Assembly: GCA_023653785.1 (NCBI GenBank)
Contig: JAMKCH010084943.1
Location: 48,722 to 112,721 of the forward strand
Direction of reading: 5' to 3'
Origin: Ophioderma brevispina
Lineage: Eukaryota; Echinodermata; Ophiuroidea; Amphilepidida; Ophiodermatidae
DNA length: 64,000 nt
The notes beneath the pieces are model-generated. The model made no database searches and had not been told where the DNA came from. It was given only the letters and a program-made list of their open reading frames with translations. Position 1 is the first letter of the stretch; the number at the start of each line of letters is the position of its first letter. Both the position numbers and the translations under genes were made by a program. Positions 46,060 through 57,029 of the stretch are shown in pieces.

Positions 46060-48465
46060 TGTTAAGAGAGACTTAGCACAGTATTCCTGGGGAATGAGTG
46101 TAAAACTTGCAAGAGTTGGTGGTTGCAGATGTGGATAAGAGGAAGGTGAAAAAGGTGGTGAGGAAGGTAGTGCATGAGAGGAGGAAAGTATGGAAGCTGA
46201 AACAAGAGACAAGAAAGAATTTTGAGATGAGAGTAGGGGAGCTTGTGGGGAATGATGTGTCAGATTTGTGGGGATGCTTTAAAGAAGGGGTGTTACAGGC
46301 ATGTGATGAAGTGTGTGGGAAAACAAAAGGTAGGAGAGACAGGAGAGATACAGGGTGGTGGAATGATGAGGTGAGGGAGGAGATAGCGAGAAAGAAGGAT
46401 GCATTTAAGGATATGAGAAAAAATGGTACGGAAGAGAATAAGGTAAGCTATAAGAGGCTAAAGAAACAAGCAAAGAAAGTGGTTGCAAAGGCTATGAAGG
46501 AGGAGGCAGAGAAGGGGCTGAGCGAGTTGAGAGAGAAGCCAAACAAGGTGTATAAGATAGTGAAGGCAATGAAAAAGGATGGAAGCGATGTTGAAGGGGG
46601 AAGATGTATGAGAGGAAGTGATGGAAAGTTGAATTTCAGTGAGAAAGATAGAGGCAGAGTCTGGAAAGAGCATATGGAGAGAATCATGAATGAGGAGAAT
46701 GAGTGGGATCAGAAGGTAGAGACTGAAATGGTGGAAGGGCCAGTTAAGAGGGTCAGCCAGGAAGAAGTGGTGAAGGCAATAAGGGAAATGAAAAAAGGCG
46801 GTTGGACCCTCAGAGGAGAGTGCTGAGATGATTAGTGCGAGTGGAGAGATAGGGATTGGTGTGATGATGGAGTTGTGTCAGAGAGTGTTAGATGGGGAAT
46901 GGATGCCGGTGGAGTGGGCAGTGAGTGTGGTAATTCCAATTTTTAAAGGGAAAGCAATGAGTTGTGGTGCATATAGGGGTGTGAAGTTCTTAGAGCATGC
47001 AATGAAGATTGTGGAGAGGGTTCTGGAGAATAGGATTCGGAAGATAGTGGAAGTGGATGAGATGCAATTTGGGTTTATGCCAGGGAAGGGAACGATAGAT
47101 GCAGTGTTCATTTTAAGGAGGTTGCAAGAGGAATATCGAGCTAAAGGGAAGAAGCTGTATATGTGTTTTCTAGACTTGGAGAAGGCATTTGATAGTGTAC
47201 CTAGGAAAGTGATGGAGTGGGTGATGAGGAAGAGAGAGATACCAGAAGTAGTGGTTAGAGCAGTGACGAGTTTGTATGAAGGAGCCAAAATGAGAGTTAG
47301 AGTGGGGTCTGATTTGTCTGAGGAGTTTGAGGTGAAGCCTGGTGAAGGTGGGTGTGCATCAAGGTTCTGTTCTTTCGCCATTGATTTTTGCAAATGTGAT
47401 TGATGTAGTCACAGAGAGTGCAAAAGAAGGTTTGCTGAGTGAGATGTTGTATGCGGATGACTTGGTTTTAATGAGTGAGACATTGGAGGGACTGAGGGAG
47501 AAGTTTTGGAAATGGAAGAAGGCTTTTGAGAGTAAGGGTCTGAAGGTAAACCTTGGAAAGACAAAAGTGCTGGTGAGTGGGGTGGAGAGGGAGGTGGTAG
47601 CGAGTAAGGTAGACCCATGTGGGGTGTGTGGGAAGCGAGTAAAAGCAAATTCAGTGTGGTGTGAGAAATGTGGGAAATGGATCCATGGGAGATGCACAAA
47701 GATGAAGAGAGTGACCCCTAGTTTTGCAAGAGATTTTGTGTGTAGAAGATGTGAGAAGGGAGCTGGAGGGATGGTGGAACAGGAGGAAAAGTTTTGTGAT
47801 GAGGTGGAGTCAGTGAAGGAGTTCACATACCTAGGGGATAAGGGTAGTGGGGGTGGTGGATGTGAGGTGGCTGTGACAGCGAGAGTGAGGTATGGGTGGG
47901 TGAAGTTTAGGGAATGTGGGGAGTTGTTGCATGGGAAAAGATATCCTTTGAAGATGAAAGGAATGGTGTATAAGAGTTGTGTGAGATCAGTGATGCTGTA
48001 TGGGAGTGAGACGTGGTGTCCGAGTGAAAATGAGATGGGGATTTTGAGGAGGACAGAGAGAGCAATGATGAGAGCGATGTGTGGTGTGAAGTTGATGGAC
48101 AGGATGAAGACTGAGGACTTGATGCGGATGTTGGGTTTGGATGAGGCGGTGGACCGGTTGGCAAAGGCGAATAGTGTATGTTGGTATGGGCATGTGTTGA
48201 GGAAGGATGATGAGCACGTGTTAAGAAGGGCTTTTGAGTTCGAGGTGGGCGGTTTGAGGAGGAGGGAACGTCCAAAGAAGACATGGAAGAAACAAGTGGA
48301 GGAGGAGAGCAGGAGGGTAGGGTTGAGGATGGAGGATGCATTGAATCGGGTGAAATGGAAGGAAGGAGTCAGGGCGGTTGCTGCAAATGTGAGGTGAATC
48401 CGGCCACCCCGGTTGACGGGGACAAAACTGGATTTAAAACTTTGGTTTTACTACTTTACTACTAC
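46060..48465 (+). mobile_element. 5'-truncated LINE, nearly intact RT
   Basis: Non-LTR retrotransposon on the plus strand, inside the repeat array and next to an NDUFV1 splice donor. It begins downstream of any endonuclease domain (none seen), contains a linker and RT in about 760 codons, a ~20 bp 3' UTR hairpin region (CCGGCCACCCCGGTTGACGG) and ends in an ACT-repeat tail. Only two small frame shifts interrupt it, so insertion is recent or errors are technical. A second, extremely truncated copy lies at 4829-4913. Class: RTE/CR1-like group, not resolved further. Confidence 0.85.
46107..48397 (+). pseudogene. LINE reverse transcriptase with PHD-type zinc finger, two frameshifts
   Basis: Order of parts: basic linker (WWNDEVREEIARKK, ~46,360); frame shift at an A6 run near 46,790; RT fingers and palm (VVIPIFKGKA, EMQFGFMPGKGTIDAVFILR, MCFLDLEKAFDSVPRKVM with the first catalytic Asp); frame shift near 47,345; GVHQGSVLSPLIF; catalytic YADD at 47,450-47,461; then an eight-ligand zinc finger spaced C-x2-C-x10-C-x2-C-x4-H-x2-C-x15-C-x2-C (codons 93-137 of the last frame); FTYLGD; and the C-terminal domain (LYGSETWCPS, WYGHVLRKDD, RPKKTWKKQVEEE). 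The finger sits between the palm and the thumb/C-terminal region, where most LINE RTs have nothing. Confidence 0.85.
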
Positions 48466-48469
48466 TTAC

Positions 48470-48702
48470 TGTTTAGGTATGAGAGGGGTAGATGATCCAC
48501 CAGGTATAACTCCCTGTAAGTTGTCCCAGCCTCCAATTACTCCACCAGCATGCTTTTCAATAAGCTCTCGCAGTGGGATGGCCATCTCTTCCTCGACTGT
48601 GCATGGGTTGTTCACATTACCAGAGATGTTGAAGAGTTTGGTACCCGTATTGCGCTCCCGTCCAAATGCGGCAAACCATGAGCCACCACGCCTACAGATT
48701 GC
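48470..48702 (-). CDS. NDUFV1: NDUFV1, exon encoding the mid region (clean)
   Basis: NADH:ubiquinone oxidoreductase core subunit V1, the 51 kDa FMN- and NADH-binding flavoprotein at the tip of mitochondrial complex I. The 233 bp exon begins [18 protein letters not shown] and continues [43 protein letters not shown], closely matching animal NDUFV1 at about residues 250-330 of ~465. Acceptor CCCAACAG; donor GTAAGTAG. No frame error. The downstream exons for the remaining Rossmann-like part and the Fe-S (N3) cysteines (CGQC..C) are not seen; the LINE tail starts within about 5 bases of the donor. Confidence 0.95.
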
Positions 48703-48785
48703 CTGTTGGGTTTGAAACAGACATTTAATGATTTCGTAAAATGGATAGTAACAAAATATAAATGCAGATTCAAATGAATATAAAG

Positions 48786-48950
48786 GGACTTGTGGTCCAG
48801 TGGACACAATGACCAACTCATGACCTGAGTTTGAGTCCCGCTGCAGCCAACATCTTGTGCATTTGGGCAAGGCACATTACCTTGCTTGCCTCTCTCTCCA
48901 CCCAGGTGCAAAATGGGGAGCTGTTAGGAATATAGATCATTGAACACTAC
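48786..48950 (+). mobile_element. tRNA-derived SINE, plus strand
   Basis: The tRNA-like head has an A box (TGGTCCAGTGG) and B box (GTTTGAGTCCCG) spaced as in a pol III promoter, followed by GGGCAAGGCACATTACCTTG and CTCTCCACCCAGGTGCAAAA, shared with the minus-strand SINE next to it. Shorter and more diverged than its neighbour. It sits in NDUFV1's intron upstream of exon 9. Confidence 0.7.
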
Positions 48951-48965
48951 CCAAAGGTATGAGTA

Positions 48966-49279
48966 AGGTAAAGGTAAGGGTAAAGGGGACGGACCTGTAT
49001 ACACAGGAACGGAGTGCCCATCTCTCTTTCGAAGCGATTGGGCCAGACTCCACCATATAATGTTGCTGTAGGGGGCTCGCTACACCTCCTCCACAGCGAG
49101 TCTGTTACCTTCCCTACATTGAATAATGCCGGTACCCATTTATACACCTGGGTGGAGAGGAGTAATTAAGGTAAAGTGCCTTACTCAAGGGCACAACACG
49201 TTGGCCGCAGTGGGACTCGAACCCACGACCTTTGGATTGCGGAACGAGCGCTCAATCCACTGGACCACACGTGCCCTAT
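48966..49279 (-). mobile_element. tRNA-derived SINE with 9 bp target duplication
   Basis: On the minus strand: tRNA-like head GGCACGTGTGGTCCAGTGG (A box) and GTCGTGGGTTCGAGTCCCAC (B box), then the body CTTGAGTAAGGCACTTTACC, TCTCCACCCAGGTGTATAAA, and a TACCTTTACCTTAC-type tail. GTATGAGTA occurs on both sides (48,957-48,965; 49,280-49,288), a target-site duplication. It is too diverged and lacks 3' structure for a functional tRNA. The head-adjacent CCCTATGTAT/ATACATAGGG inverted repeat follows from the duplication context. Confidence 0.82.
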
Positions 49280-49530
49280 GTATGAGTATACATAGGGCAT
49301 GTGTATGGAAGCTGACGTATTCTAGTGGCAGCAGAATAAATTTTAAGTGGCATTTTATAGTGGCATTGTGAATGGCACTAATAAATGTTGGCATTTATTT
49401 ATTAATATTTTAAGATTGAGAAAAATAATTGATCTACAAGCAGAAATTTTCTTACAGAACCTCTGCAAAAGAGGGAGGCTGAAATTATTTCTTCATCACT
49501 CACTTTAAAAATATAAGGGGCTTTTGATTA

Positions 49531-49917
49531 GGCATAAAAAAAAATTGTTTGGCGTAACCCGACCGACCCTAAAAAAACCTACCGACTCAAAAGTTTTTAT
49601 GCAATTTGCACAAAATAAAAAAAAAAATCTGCCGCAACCCATTATTTTCATCCACATTTAAAAAAAATTATTTTTTTTTACCAACACAAAGATGAAAAAA
49701 ATAGCAAAACAAGACAACAAAGCAACTACAACAAGTAAAATAAAAGATCTTTGCTATGTCTTTGAAAAAAGCTTTAAATAGTAGCATCTTGTATTCATTT
49801 TAGAGTAAAACATTGAGAAGATCTTAAAAAAAAAAAAAATTTAAAAAAAAAAAATCTGACCGACCGACCCTGATATTTTTTCTCTGTTACGCCAAACAAA
49901 CATATTTTTTTTATGCC
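49531..49917 (+). mobile_element. Family A MITE in NDUFV1 intron
   Basis: A 387 bp family A element with GGCATAAAA/TTTTATGCC termini and TTA on both sides (49,528-49,530; 49,918-49,920). It shares the internal CCGACCGACCC and CTATGTC motifs with the copies in the first 10 kb but carries longer A runs. It lies between NDUFV1 exons, opposite to the gene's strand, and breaks no exon. Confidence 0.75.
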
Positions 49918-49920
49918 TTA

Positions 49921-50104
49921 CAATATATAGCCATAAGGGGAGGCTGAAGTCCCTTCGGCCTCTCTATATCAGTCCCTTGTGCACACCGATTTAAAAGAAA
50001 ATGTTGATTCTAGCAATATCACGCAACCCCTGGTAGATGCCTAGTAGGGGAAATGATAAGAGTGAGTTGCTACTATTCCTTTTTGTTTAACATGAAACCA
50101 CTAC
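49921..50104. other. NDUFV1 intron segment
   Basis: Intron sequence whose right part (AGTGAGTTGCTACT..TTTTTGT, AACATGAAACCACTACTTAC) is repeated next to the 50,319 exon, showing that the exon duplication includes intron flank. Confidence 0.5.
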
Positions 50105-50108
50105 TTAC

Positions 50109-50200
50109 TGGAGCTACGGCACTGTTTCAAAACCTTGGCTACTGTGGTGGGCATAACCACCCACATCTGCTGGGAACGGTGGCTTTAGTCTTGGCTTGCC
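50109..50200 (-). CDS. NDUFV1: NDUFV1, second version of the KPRLKPPFP exon
   Basis: Minus-strand acceptor TTCTTTTCAG then GGCAAGCC..., encoding [15 protein letters not shown]; after a small deletion MPTTVAKV resumes in another frame, and donor GTAAGTAGTGG follows. It matches the 3' 92 bases of the 50,319-50,448 exon, including the same donor and following intron text, but differs in codons (PTTVA.V versus P..NGTQ...). Either a real exon duplication or two alleles or read consensuses concatenated. As read it has a frame break. Confidence 0.75.
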
Positions 50201-50318
50201 CTGAAAAGAACATTGCTTTAGCATAGTTTCACGCCACCCATGGTAGATTGCTCAAGTATGGGGAACTAATAGAGTGTAGTTTGCTAACTATCTTTTGTAA
50301 CATGAAACCACTACTTAC

Positions 50319-50448
50319 TGGAGCTACTGAAAAATGTTTCTACATTGGGTACCGTTTGGTTGATTGGGCATTCCAAACACACCCACATCTGCTGGGAACG
50401 GTGGCTTTAGTCTTGGCTTGCCCTGTTTGCCCTCTGATTCTATAATGC
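50319..50448 (-). CDS. NDUFV1: NDUFV1, KPRLKPPFP exon
   Basis: The minus strand reads [20 protein letters not shown] then VGVFGMP, then loses frame through several one-base indels before donor GTAAGTAG. Expected family sequence after VFG is PTTVxNVETVxVAP, recoverable in alternating frames. The residues belong to the NADH-binding region that follows CGEETALIES. The acceptor is damaged (CGG instead of an AG) just before GCATTATAG. Confidence 0.85.
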
Positions 50449-50736
50449 CGATATGGAGTAAAGATCAAAAGGACAAGCAAAAATAAGACAAATGATCAAT
50501 CCACTTCTAAGCTGGTAAAACAATGTCTATATCCAAGATGGTAATCATTAGACAGTGTTCAATTCAGATATCTTTAATACACACATCATACCTGCCAAAC
50601 ATAATTACCTTTTACTCTTAACTTCAAATTGCAAAACCAAAATTTAATGGACAGATTCATGTTATCAACATCACGTTTTTGTTCTCATTCAGCAGTGGAG
50701 TTAAAAGCCAGTTTGAAAGATCAAAATTAGACGGAC

Positions 50737-50851
50737 AGTTTCTTCTCCACAGATATAAGCACCAGCTCCTCTGTGCATGTAGACGTCAAATCATAGCAAG
50801 GAAAAAAAAAAAAACACAGGAATTTTGCCAATAAGCCCTTTTTCATCTTGC
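50737..50851 (-). CDS. NDUFV1: NDUFV1, exon with RGAGAYICGEET
   Basis: Minus-strand acceptor TTTCTTTTCAG; fragments KGLIGK..SCG and YD..DVYMHRGAGAYICGEET are readable, separated by a T14 run and small indels. RGAGAYICGEE is a strongly conserved NDUFV1 motif close to the bound flavin. The donor would be GTCCGT, weak. A T-run inside a coding exon in place of GGT-TCA-GGC argues for a sequencing or assembly fault. Confidence 0.85.
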
Positions 50852-52284
50852 CTGAAAAGAAAGAGACGAAACATTACGTTTTTAATTCAAATTAGTACAG
50901 CAATTAAGTGCTCACAAGTACCATTTAATCCCCCCACACAAAAAAACCAAACATTTGTCCAATTTCAGACCAAAAGAAACCAAAATTATGAATTTCTTCA
51001 AGAGTTAGACACATAGGCTATGCTGAGGCCTAGGCAGATGTATCAGCTAACTCAGGCAACGGAATGAGATAATTATAAAAATATATGGGGGAGGGTAAGT
51101 TGGGATCACAAAATGTCCTTTATGTAATATATGAGTAACTGAAGATAATTAACCGGTCCTACGGGCCAATTTGGTACACATTTTCGATTCTATACAAAGT
51201 TCTGGACTGATTACACTCAAAATTTTTGTAATCAGTTTTTTTGGTGATATGCTTCCATGTGAGGAGAGCACGAAAAACAAACTTCTTTGTACAATACACT
51301 GAAGAGCTCCGCTCATTACTTCATACTGAAATCGGTGACGTTAATATTTTATACAGCTTGGGGAGATTCGGAAATTCTGCAATGTGTGTTTCATGGCGTT
51401 CGAGAGACTTCTTAGACCTCACGTGGTCAAAACTTAGAGCGGCACTGATAATGCGGAAAATCCGGGATGGTCTCCGCTATTGGAAGCTGAAAACATAATC
51501 AAACAGCTTCGTTGTGTGATGAATTTGTTGTTTTTGTGTGGTAAAGTTGCGCCCTTGAGTCATCCTAGGGGATTGGGGGTTGAAAAAGTATTCTTAAATA
51601 TCGTATAGCGCGATATAAGTGACTAGTGAGCTGTACTATTTGTGTCGGTTGTTGTCACTTGGTCAATTTCTGAAAAATGTCCATCTATGCAGGGGACATG
51701 AACGTTTTGATATGCTGCCCATTGCAAATATGCAAGGCTATTTTACGGCAGTGGAAACCAAGTTTGAATTGGGGAAATGCAATGGGAATATTGTTGTGGT
51801 AATAATTATAGGTGCGAACTGTTTGTTTTGACAAAGAAGGGTCAGAGTTTGCAGGCAGCGGTGGGTCAAGCATGGTTGGATGGACAATGCAATGTACACA
51901 CAGATTTACGGCATTCGGTTGGTGTGTATACTGCAACGTGGTTCATTTAAACTAGGTCAGTCCGCTGGGGCTTGATCGAGCACTAGAGATAAGTGAGCGT
52001 CTTTATGGTTCTTTGCATTATTATAGGAATGTACTACACATGCGCGATGCGTCGGGCCTAGCGTCGGTGACTCGCGTCGGTGACTATAACTCTTTATACC
52101 AGGTTCATAGAGTAGGTTTTGGTTTTGTGGAGGGAGAAAACATATGCAAAATTTGGTCCATGATTGGCTCACCCACCTTTAAATATATCCACTGATTATA
52201 AAATAATTGTGTATGAAAAAAAAACTATGGGTCTGTGCATTTTTTATTAAACATGATGCCGAAAAAAATAAGTGGTATATTTAC
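50852..52284. other. NDUFV1 intron
   Basis: No supported gene. Frames at 51,241-51,498 and 51,619-51,831 (+) are unrecognised and intronic on the opposite strand. Confidence 0.45.
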
Positions 52285-52345
52285 CTCCTTAATAGCATCT
52301 GCATATTTGATGCTTCATTATAGTTCTCATCTGATGTAGTACTAG
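52285..52345 (-). CDS. NDUFV1: NDUFV1, short exon with YNEASN
   Basis: 61 bases between acceptor CTTTCTTCAG and donor GTAAAT. YNEASNMQ and an AIKE-like end are legible, matching the RGEFYNEASNLQxAIxEAY stretch of animal NDUFV1; the preceding YIYIRGE has been garbled by indels. Order and strand fit between the exons at 53.7 and 50.8 kb. Confidence 0.6.
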
Positions 52346-53665
52346 CTGAAGAAAGAGAAAAAGAAACTTTTGGATATAACAACATGTATCATCAGTTTTA
52401 CTTATAACCAAACCTACTATATGAAAGCAATAATATCAATTTTTGAAGGAGCGCCTCCAATTTTCCAAAATGTGAGATTTTTACACCCATTGCATTGGTA
52501 AAATGGCTAGTAAACTATACCGTGAATGGTTAAGCTCGAAAATGTATGGTCGCAAACGAAGAGTGTGTAGTTAGACTAATTAATATCGGAGATCTCCGAT
52601 AATAATTCAACTGCTGTTTGGAAACGGCCTTCCCAATATGAAATAGCCGGGAATTGGAAAGGAAATAGCACTATGTAAGGGATCTACGTCATCCATCATT
52701 AATTGTTTCAGTGTATCAGGCAATCAAGTTACAGGTAATTTTCTTGAGGTGGCACTATTTCATCAATGGATGGACCATATAAAACTCCCTCGCATTTCCA
52801 GCTTGCCGTTATTTTTAGACCATCTGTGATCCCCAAATTTAATTACAACATTGCTTTTTTTAATGATAAATATGCATTTTTGAGCATTCTGTTCGCAGGT
52901 ATAGTTTCCTAGACACTTACCAAATCAAATGTGCAAAAATATCCAATTTTGAAATTGGGGCGGGCATCTCATAAATGTGATGTATGCTTTAAAGCAGTCA
53001 TGTTTTTTAGGTTAAAGCAAGAGCCCAATTATACTTACAATACAATGCACTGCAAATTGACACAGAAAAACTCAGTAAAAAGTTTTAGGGAGCATGTTAG
53101 TGCCATATTAGCAGAGAGCCAGTGAAATCACTTAAAAATCCTGAAAGTGGTGGGATAAAATCCTGAAAAGAGGGAATATTGGGCCAAAAATGGAAACACT
53201 TGGGCAGAAAATAAATACAAATGTGGAAATTTGAAAGTATTCTGAACTCAGAAAAATTACTGAAAATGGCATCTAAGATCTTTTCAACAAACTTGTTTAA
53301 AATGTTTTTCCTAACTTTGGGATGGTTCAGCATTTTAGTTGACTATCTTTAGTCGAATTGGCTATGTTAGTAAAAAAAATAATTTTCAAAATTCCGAGTT
53401 TGCCTGTATAATGTCATAATCTGAGCTAATCTGCCATTGGCTTTTTTCGAATGAATATTTAATAGAATCCCCTTGGATGGATTACAACCAGTTAAATATG
53501 GCTATGTCTCATCAACCTTAGAGTGGGGGTGACTGGGCTTTTGTTTAGTCCTCTTTTTAAAGGTCTAAAATAAAATGCAAGAACCAGACTACCAATATTA
53601 CATACATGTACAAAACCAGATCAATCAGCGTTCATTACACAGCATGAAAATGCATTGATACTTAC
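52346..53665. other. NDUFV1 intron
   Basis: AT-rich. Holds a perfect 18 bp palindrome (TATCGGAGATCTCCGATA, ~52,584) and no other clear feature. Confidence 0.45.
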
Positions 53666-54743
<1,078 letters not shown>

Positions 54744-54890
54744 CTTCCATCAGAAGGTTTATTCATAAAGCCCCATTTCATACCAGTGGGGAATCCAGCC
54801 CCTCCTCTTCCTCTAAGCCCAGAGTCACGGATCTTTTCGTATCCAATCAGCTCCTTCAAAAGAATCTTCTTTGGTTTTGTACCAGTCGCC
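54744..54890 (-). CDS. NDUFV1: NDUFV1, exon with [13 protein letters not shown]
   Basis: Acceptor CTATTATCAG, donor [14 protein letters not shown], then an extra G, then ILLK, a garbled GADWI stretch, and [36 protein letters not shown] is the glycine-rich FMN phosphate-binding loop. About three single-base errors within 60 bases, otherwise strongly conserved, favour technical rather than evolutionary decay. Confidence 0.92.
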
Positions 54891-55325
54891 CTGATAATAG
54901 AGAAAAAGAAAATTACAAAACAATTTTCTTATATTCATGCTTTTTGTTGACATTTCTGCTTCATTTTCTCTTCATCATCGTTCGGCTGCAAGCAGGCGCC
55001 TACTTATTTTCTCCAAAACAGTGCTGCGAGTCCGGTCCAAAGCGAGGTAAGGAGTAAGACAATTTAGCTTGATGCAGTCATTTTCCCGTGTCCCCTAGCA
55101 GCTTCTGAATATGTCAGGATCTGTAGCTTGTCTTTTTCACCTGCTCTCTTTTGCCATGGGTTGATGGGGGCAGAGCAAGCATACCTCCCACATGTATATG
55201 GTTTTCTTAGAATTAAATTAATTACTAGTACAAGTAAAGTTGCTGTGAGCCACTATAAATTATGGACAAGTGTTATTATGTGAATTAATTCATTTGTGCA
55301 TTATTACAGAGGAAGTTAACTTAAC

Positions 55326-55410
55326 TTGATGTGCAACCTTTCAGTCCAGTCATGTCTTCCAACAAATTAGTAATAAAGATTCGATCCTCATCTTTCAACC
55401 CAAACTTCGT
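55326..55410 (-). CDS. NDUFV1: NDUFV1, exon with LKDEDRIF
   Basis: Begins TKFG, then LKDEDRIF and TNL, corresponding to the family's FGxLKDEDRIFTNLYGRHDW; the YGRHDW part survives as GGAAGACATGACTGG in another frame. Acceptor TTTTTCACTAG, donor probably GTTAAG. It follows the presequence exon and precedes GDWYKTKE, as in animal genes. Confidence 0.78.
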
Positions 55411-55739
55411 CTAGTGAAAAACAACCAGTAATAAACAGAATAAACGTGGTTTGCTTAACACAGCAGGCTGAACATACTTTTAACTCTACATGTAAGTTTG
55501 TTTACAAGACGTCCCTCCCTGCAGAAATAGTACTACCTAATTCAAACAAAAGGTTTACAAATGGTTAATTAGTTTTCAGGAAATGTACTGGAGGAAGGAA
55601 AACATAGCCCCAGGAAAAAAAAAATAAGATGTTGCCTAAATATCAAGACAGGAAATATTCAATATGAAAACACTGTTTGACCGGTTTTTACCTGTAGGAA
55701 AATTAACCTAGGTAAAACGTCACGGGGGGGGGGTGCCGT

Positions 55740-56300
55740 TACTACACGTCAGAACGGCAATAGGAAGGCAAAGACAAAAGGTCTCCTGAAGGTCACACGG
55801 TAATACCAAGCAATAAGTGCCTTGCACTGACGGTTGAGCCGCTTTCCCTCCAGCGGAAAAAAAAACGGCGGAAATAGATTTTAAGTCTCACCGGCAATAG
55901 GCAGCAATTAGTCTCCTTGAGGGGAAGACATCACACTGGCAACAGAAAGCAAATTGGTTTGTTTAACAACTGTCTTCTGCAGGAACGGCGAAAGGCACTG
56001 CGAAGCACTGACTGGACTGTACGTCCTACTTCCGGGTTTGCAAATTTGACCTTGAAACATCTGCCACATTGGACAGTCCAAAGTACAATCAACATTGGAG
56101 GAACACCCTGACGGACTATCGGGAAGGTAGTACATGGTGGGATTACAAAATGGCGATCAAAACTACCTGTTATGGAGCGAGGATGTCTCAATGCAACAAA
56201 GCACATGGTTTTTGGCGATCTCCTCGGGGAAAGTGGTCGACGGGGAATAGACAGCAATGGGGTTCTGAGGGTAAGCGTCACCATGGCAACTGGACAGCAA
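55740..56300. repeat. Degenerate GGCAA(T/C)A-AGCAA repeat in NDUFV1 intron
   Basis: Diverged units recur near 55,752, 55,894, 55,937, 56,245 and 56,285, each with GGCAATAGGCAGCAA-like text and an adjacent GTCTCCT(G/T)GAGGG element followed by a (A)GTCAC/CATCAC box. A G10 run is at 55,722. Spacing is irregular, and the central 240 bases (55,975-56,210) are not part of the repeat. Confidence 0.45.
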
Positions 56301-56960
56301 GTGCCTCAAAAAAAATCAATTGACGTCCAGGAGTAGTACAAGGTAACTAAGGTAACCTAATTGCTTGCTATTGCTGTTCTGTTTTTAGGGTTAATTCAAA
56401 TTGTCATCTTCTTCTTACCTAATTTAGTTTTAACGCAATATTTTATAAAACAAACCAATGACAAGACTACACCATTTTATGTCCTTTTCTAGAACTATAT
56501 GTAAAGTATTCCATTCAAAAATTACATTTTTTGCAATAAAAAAAAGATGAAAAACAGATACCGTGGAATTACTACCGATCCTAATCCGAGAAAGGTGACC
56601 TATATCTGGGATTGCGACTTGTGACAATGTTTGAATATGTAATGAAATTTATTTTTACAAGAATATTGAAAGTAGGCATTTTAAATAAGTTTTTCCACAG
56701 AAAATCCAAGTGCAAAGGCATGTCAGGATGATTTTTAGGGGGAAAAAGGTGACAAGTACCAGAACGAGTCACAACAAACCTAGAATAAATTTGTGGTTCT
56801 CGGCTCACTCTATCAGAAAATATAAGCTGTGGCGTCCATAAAAACTTAACATTGAGTTCACACATAAATACACATCACAATGGATTGCAGAGTGGTCCTG
56901 GCCAGCTATAGCTGGGCGGCCACCAAAAAAAAAATAAAAAACTAGTCAATAAAACACTAC

Positions 56961-57028
56961 CTTTTGTGGTTTCTCTGTTGTATTGGATTTGTCTTGCAGC
57001 AACGCTAGTGAACAACAGCGTACTTTAT
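56961..57028 (-). CDS. NDUFV1: NDUFV1, probable presequence exon
   Basis: A 68 bp minus-strand exon with acceptor TTTTCTCACAG and donor GTAGTG. In one frame it reads VRCCSLALLQDKSNTTEKPQ ending in K, then joins TKFG of the next exon. Basic/hydroxylated residues and the position fit the end of a mitochondrial targeting peptide. The presequence is poorly conserved, so this rests on position, phase and splice sites. The ATG exon was not identified. Confidence 0.4.
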
Positions 57029-57029
57029 C

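Noticed and set aside
46448..48341. Several minus-strand ORFs of 70-171 codons
   Set aside because: Antisense shadows of the LINE reverse transcriptase.
49195..49276. Apparent tRNA gene on the minus strand
   Set aside because: A and B boxes are present, but the sequence continues into a SINE body and is flanked by a target duplication, so it is a SINE head.
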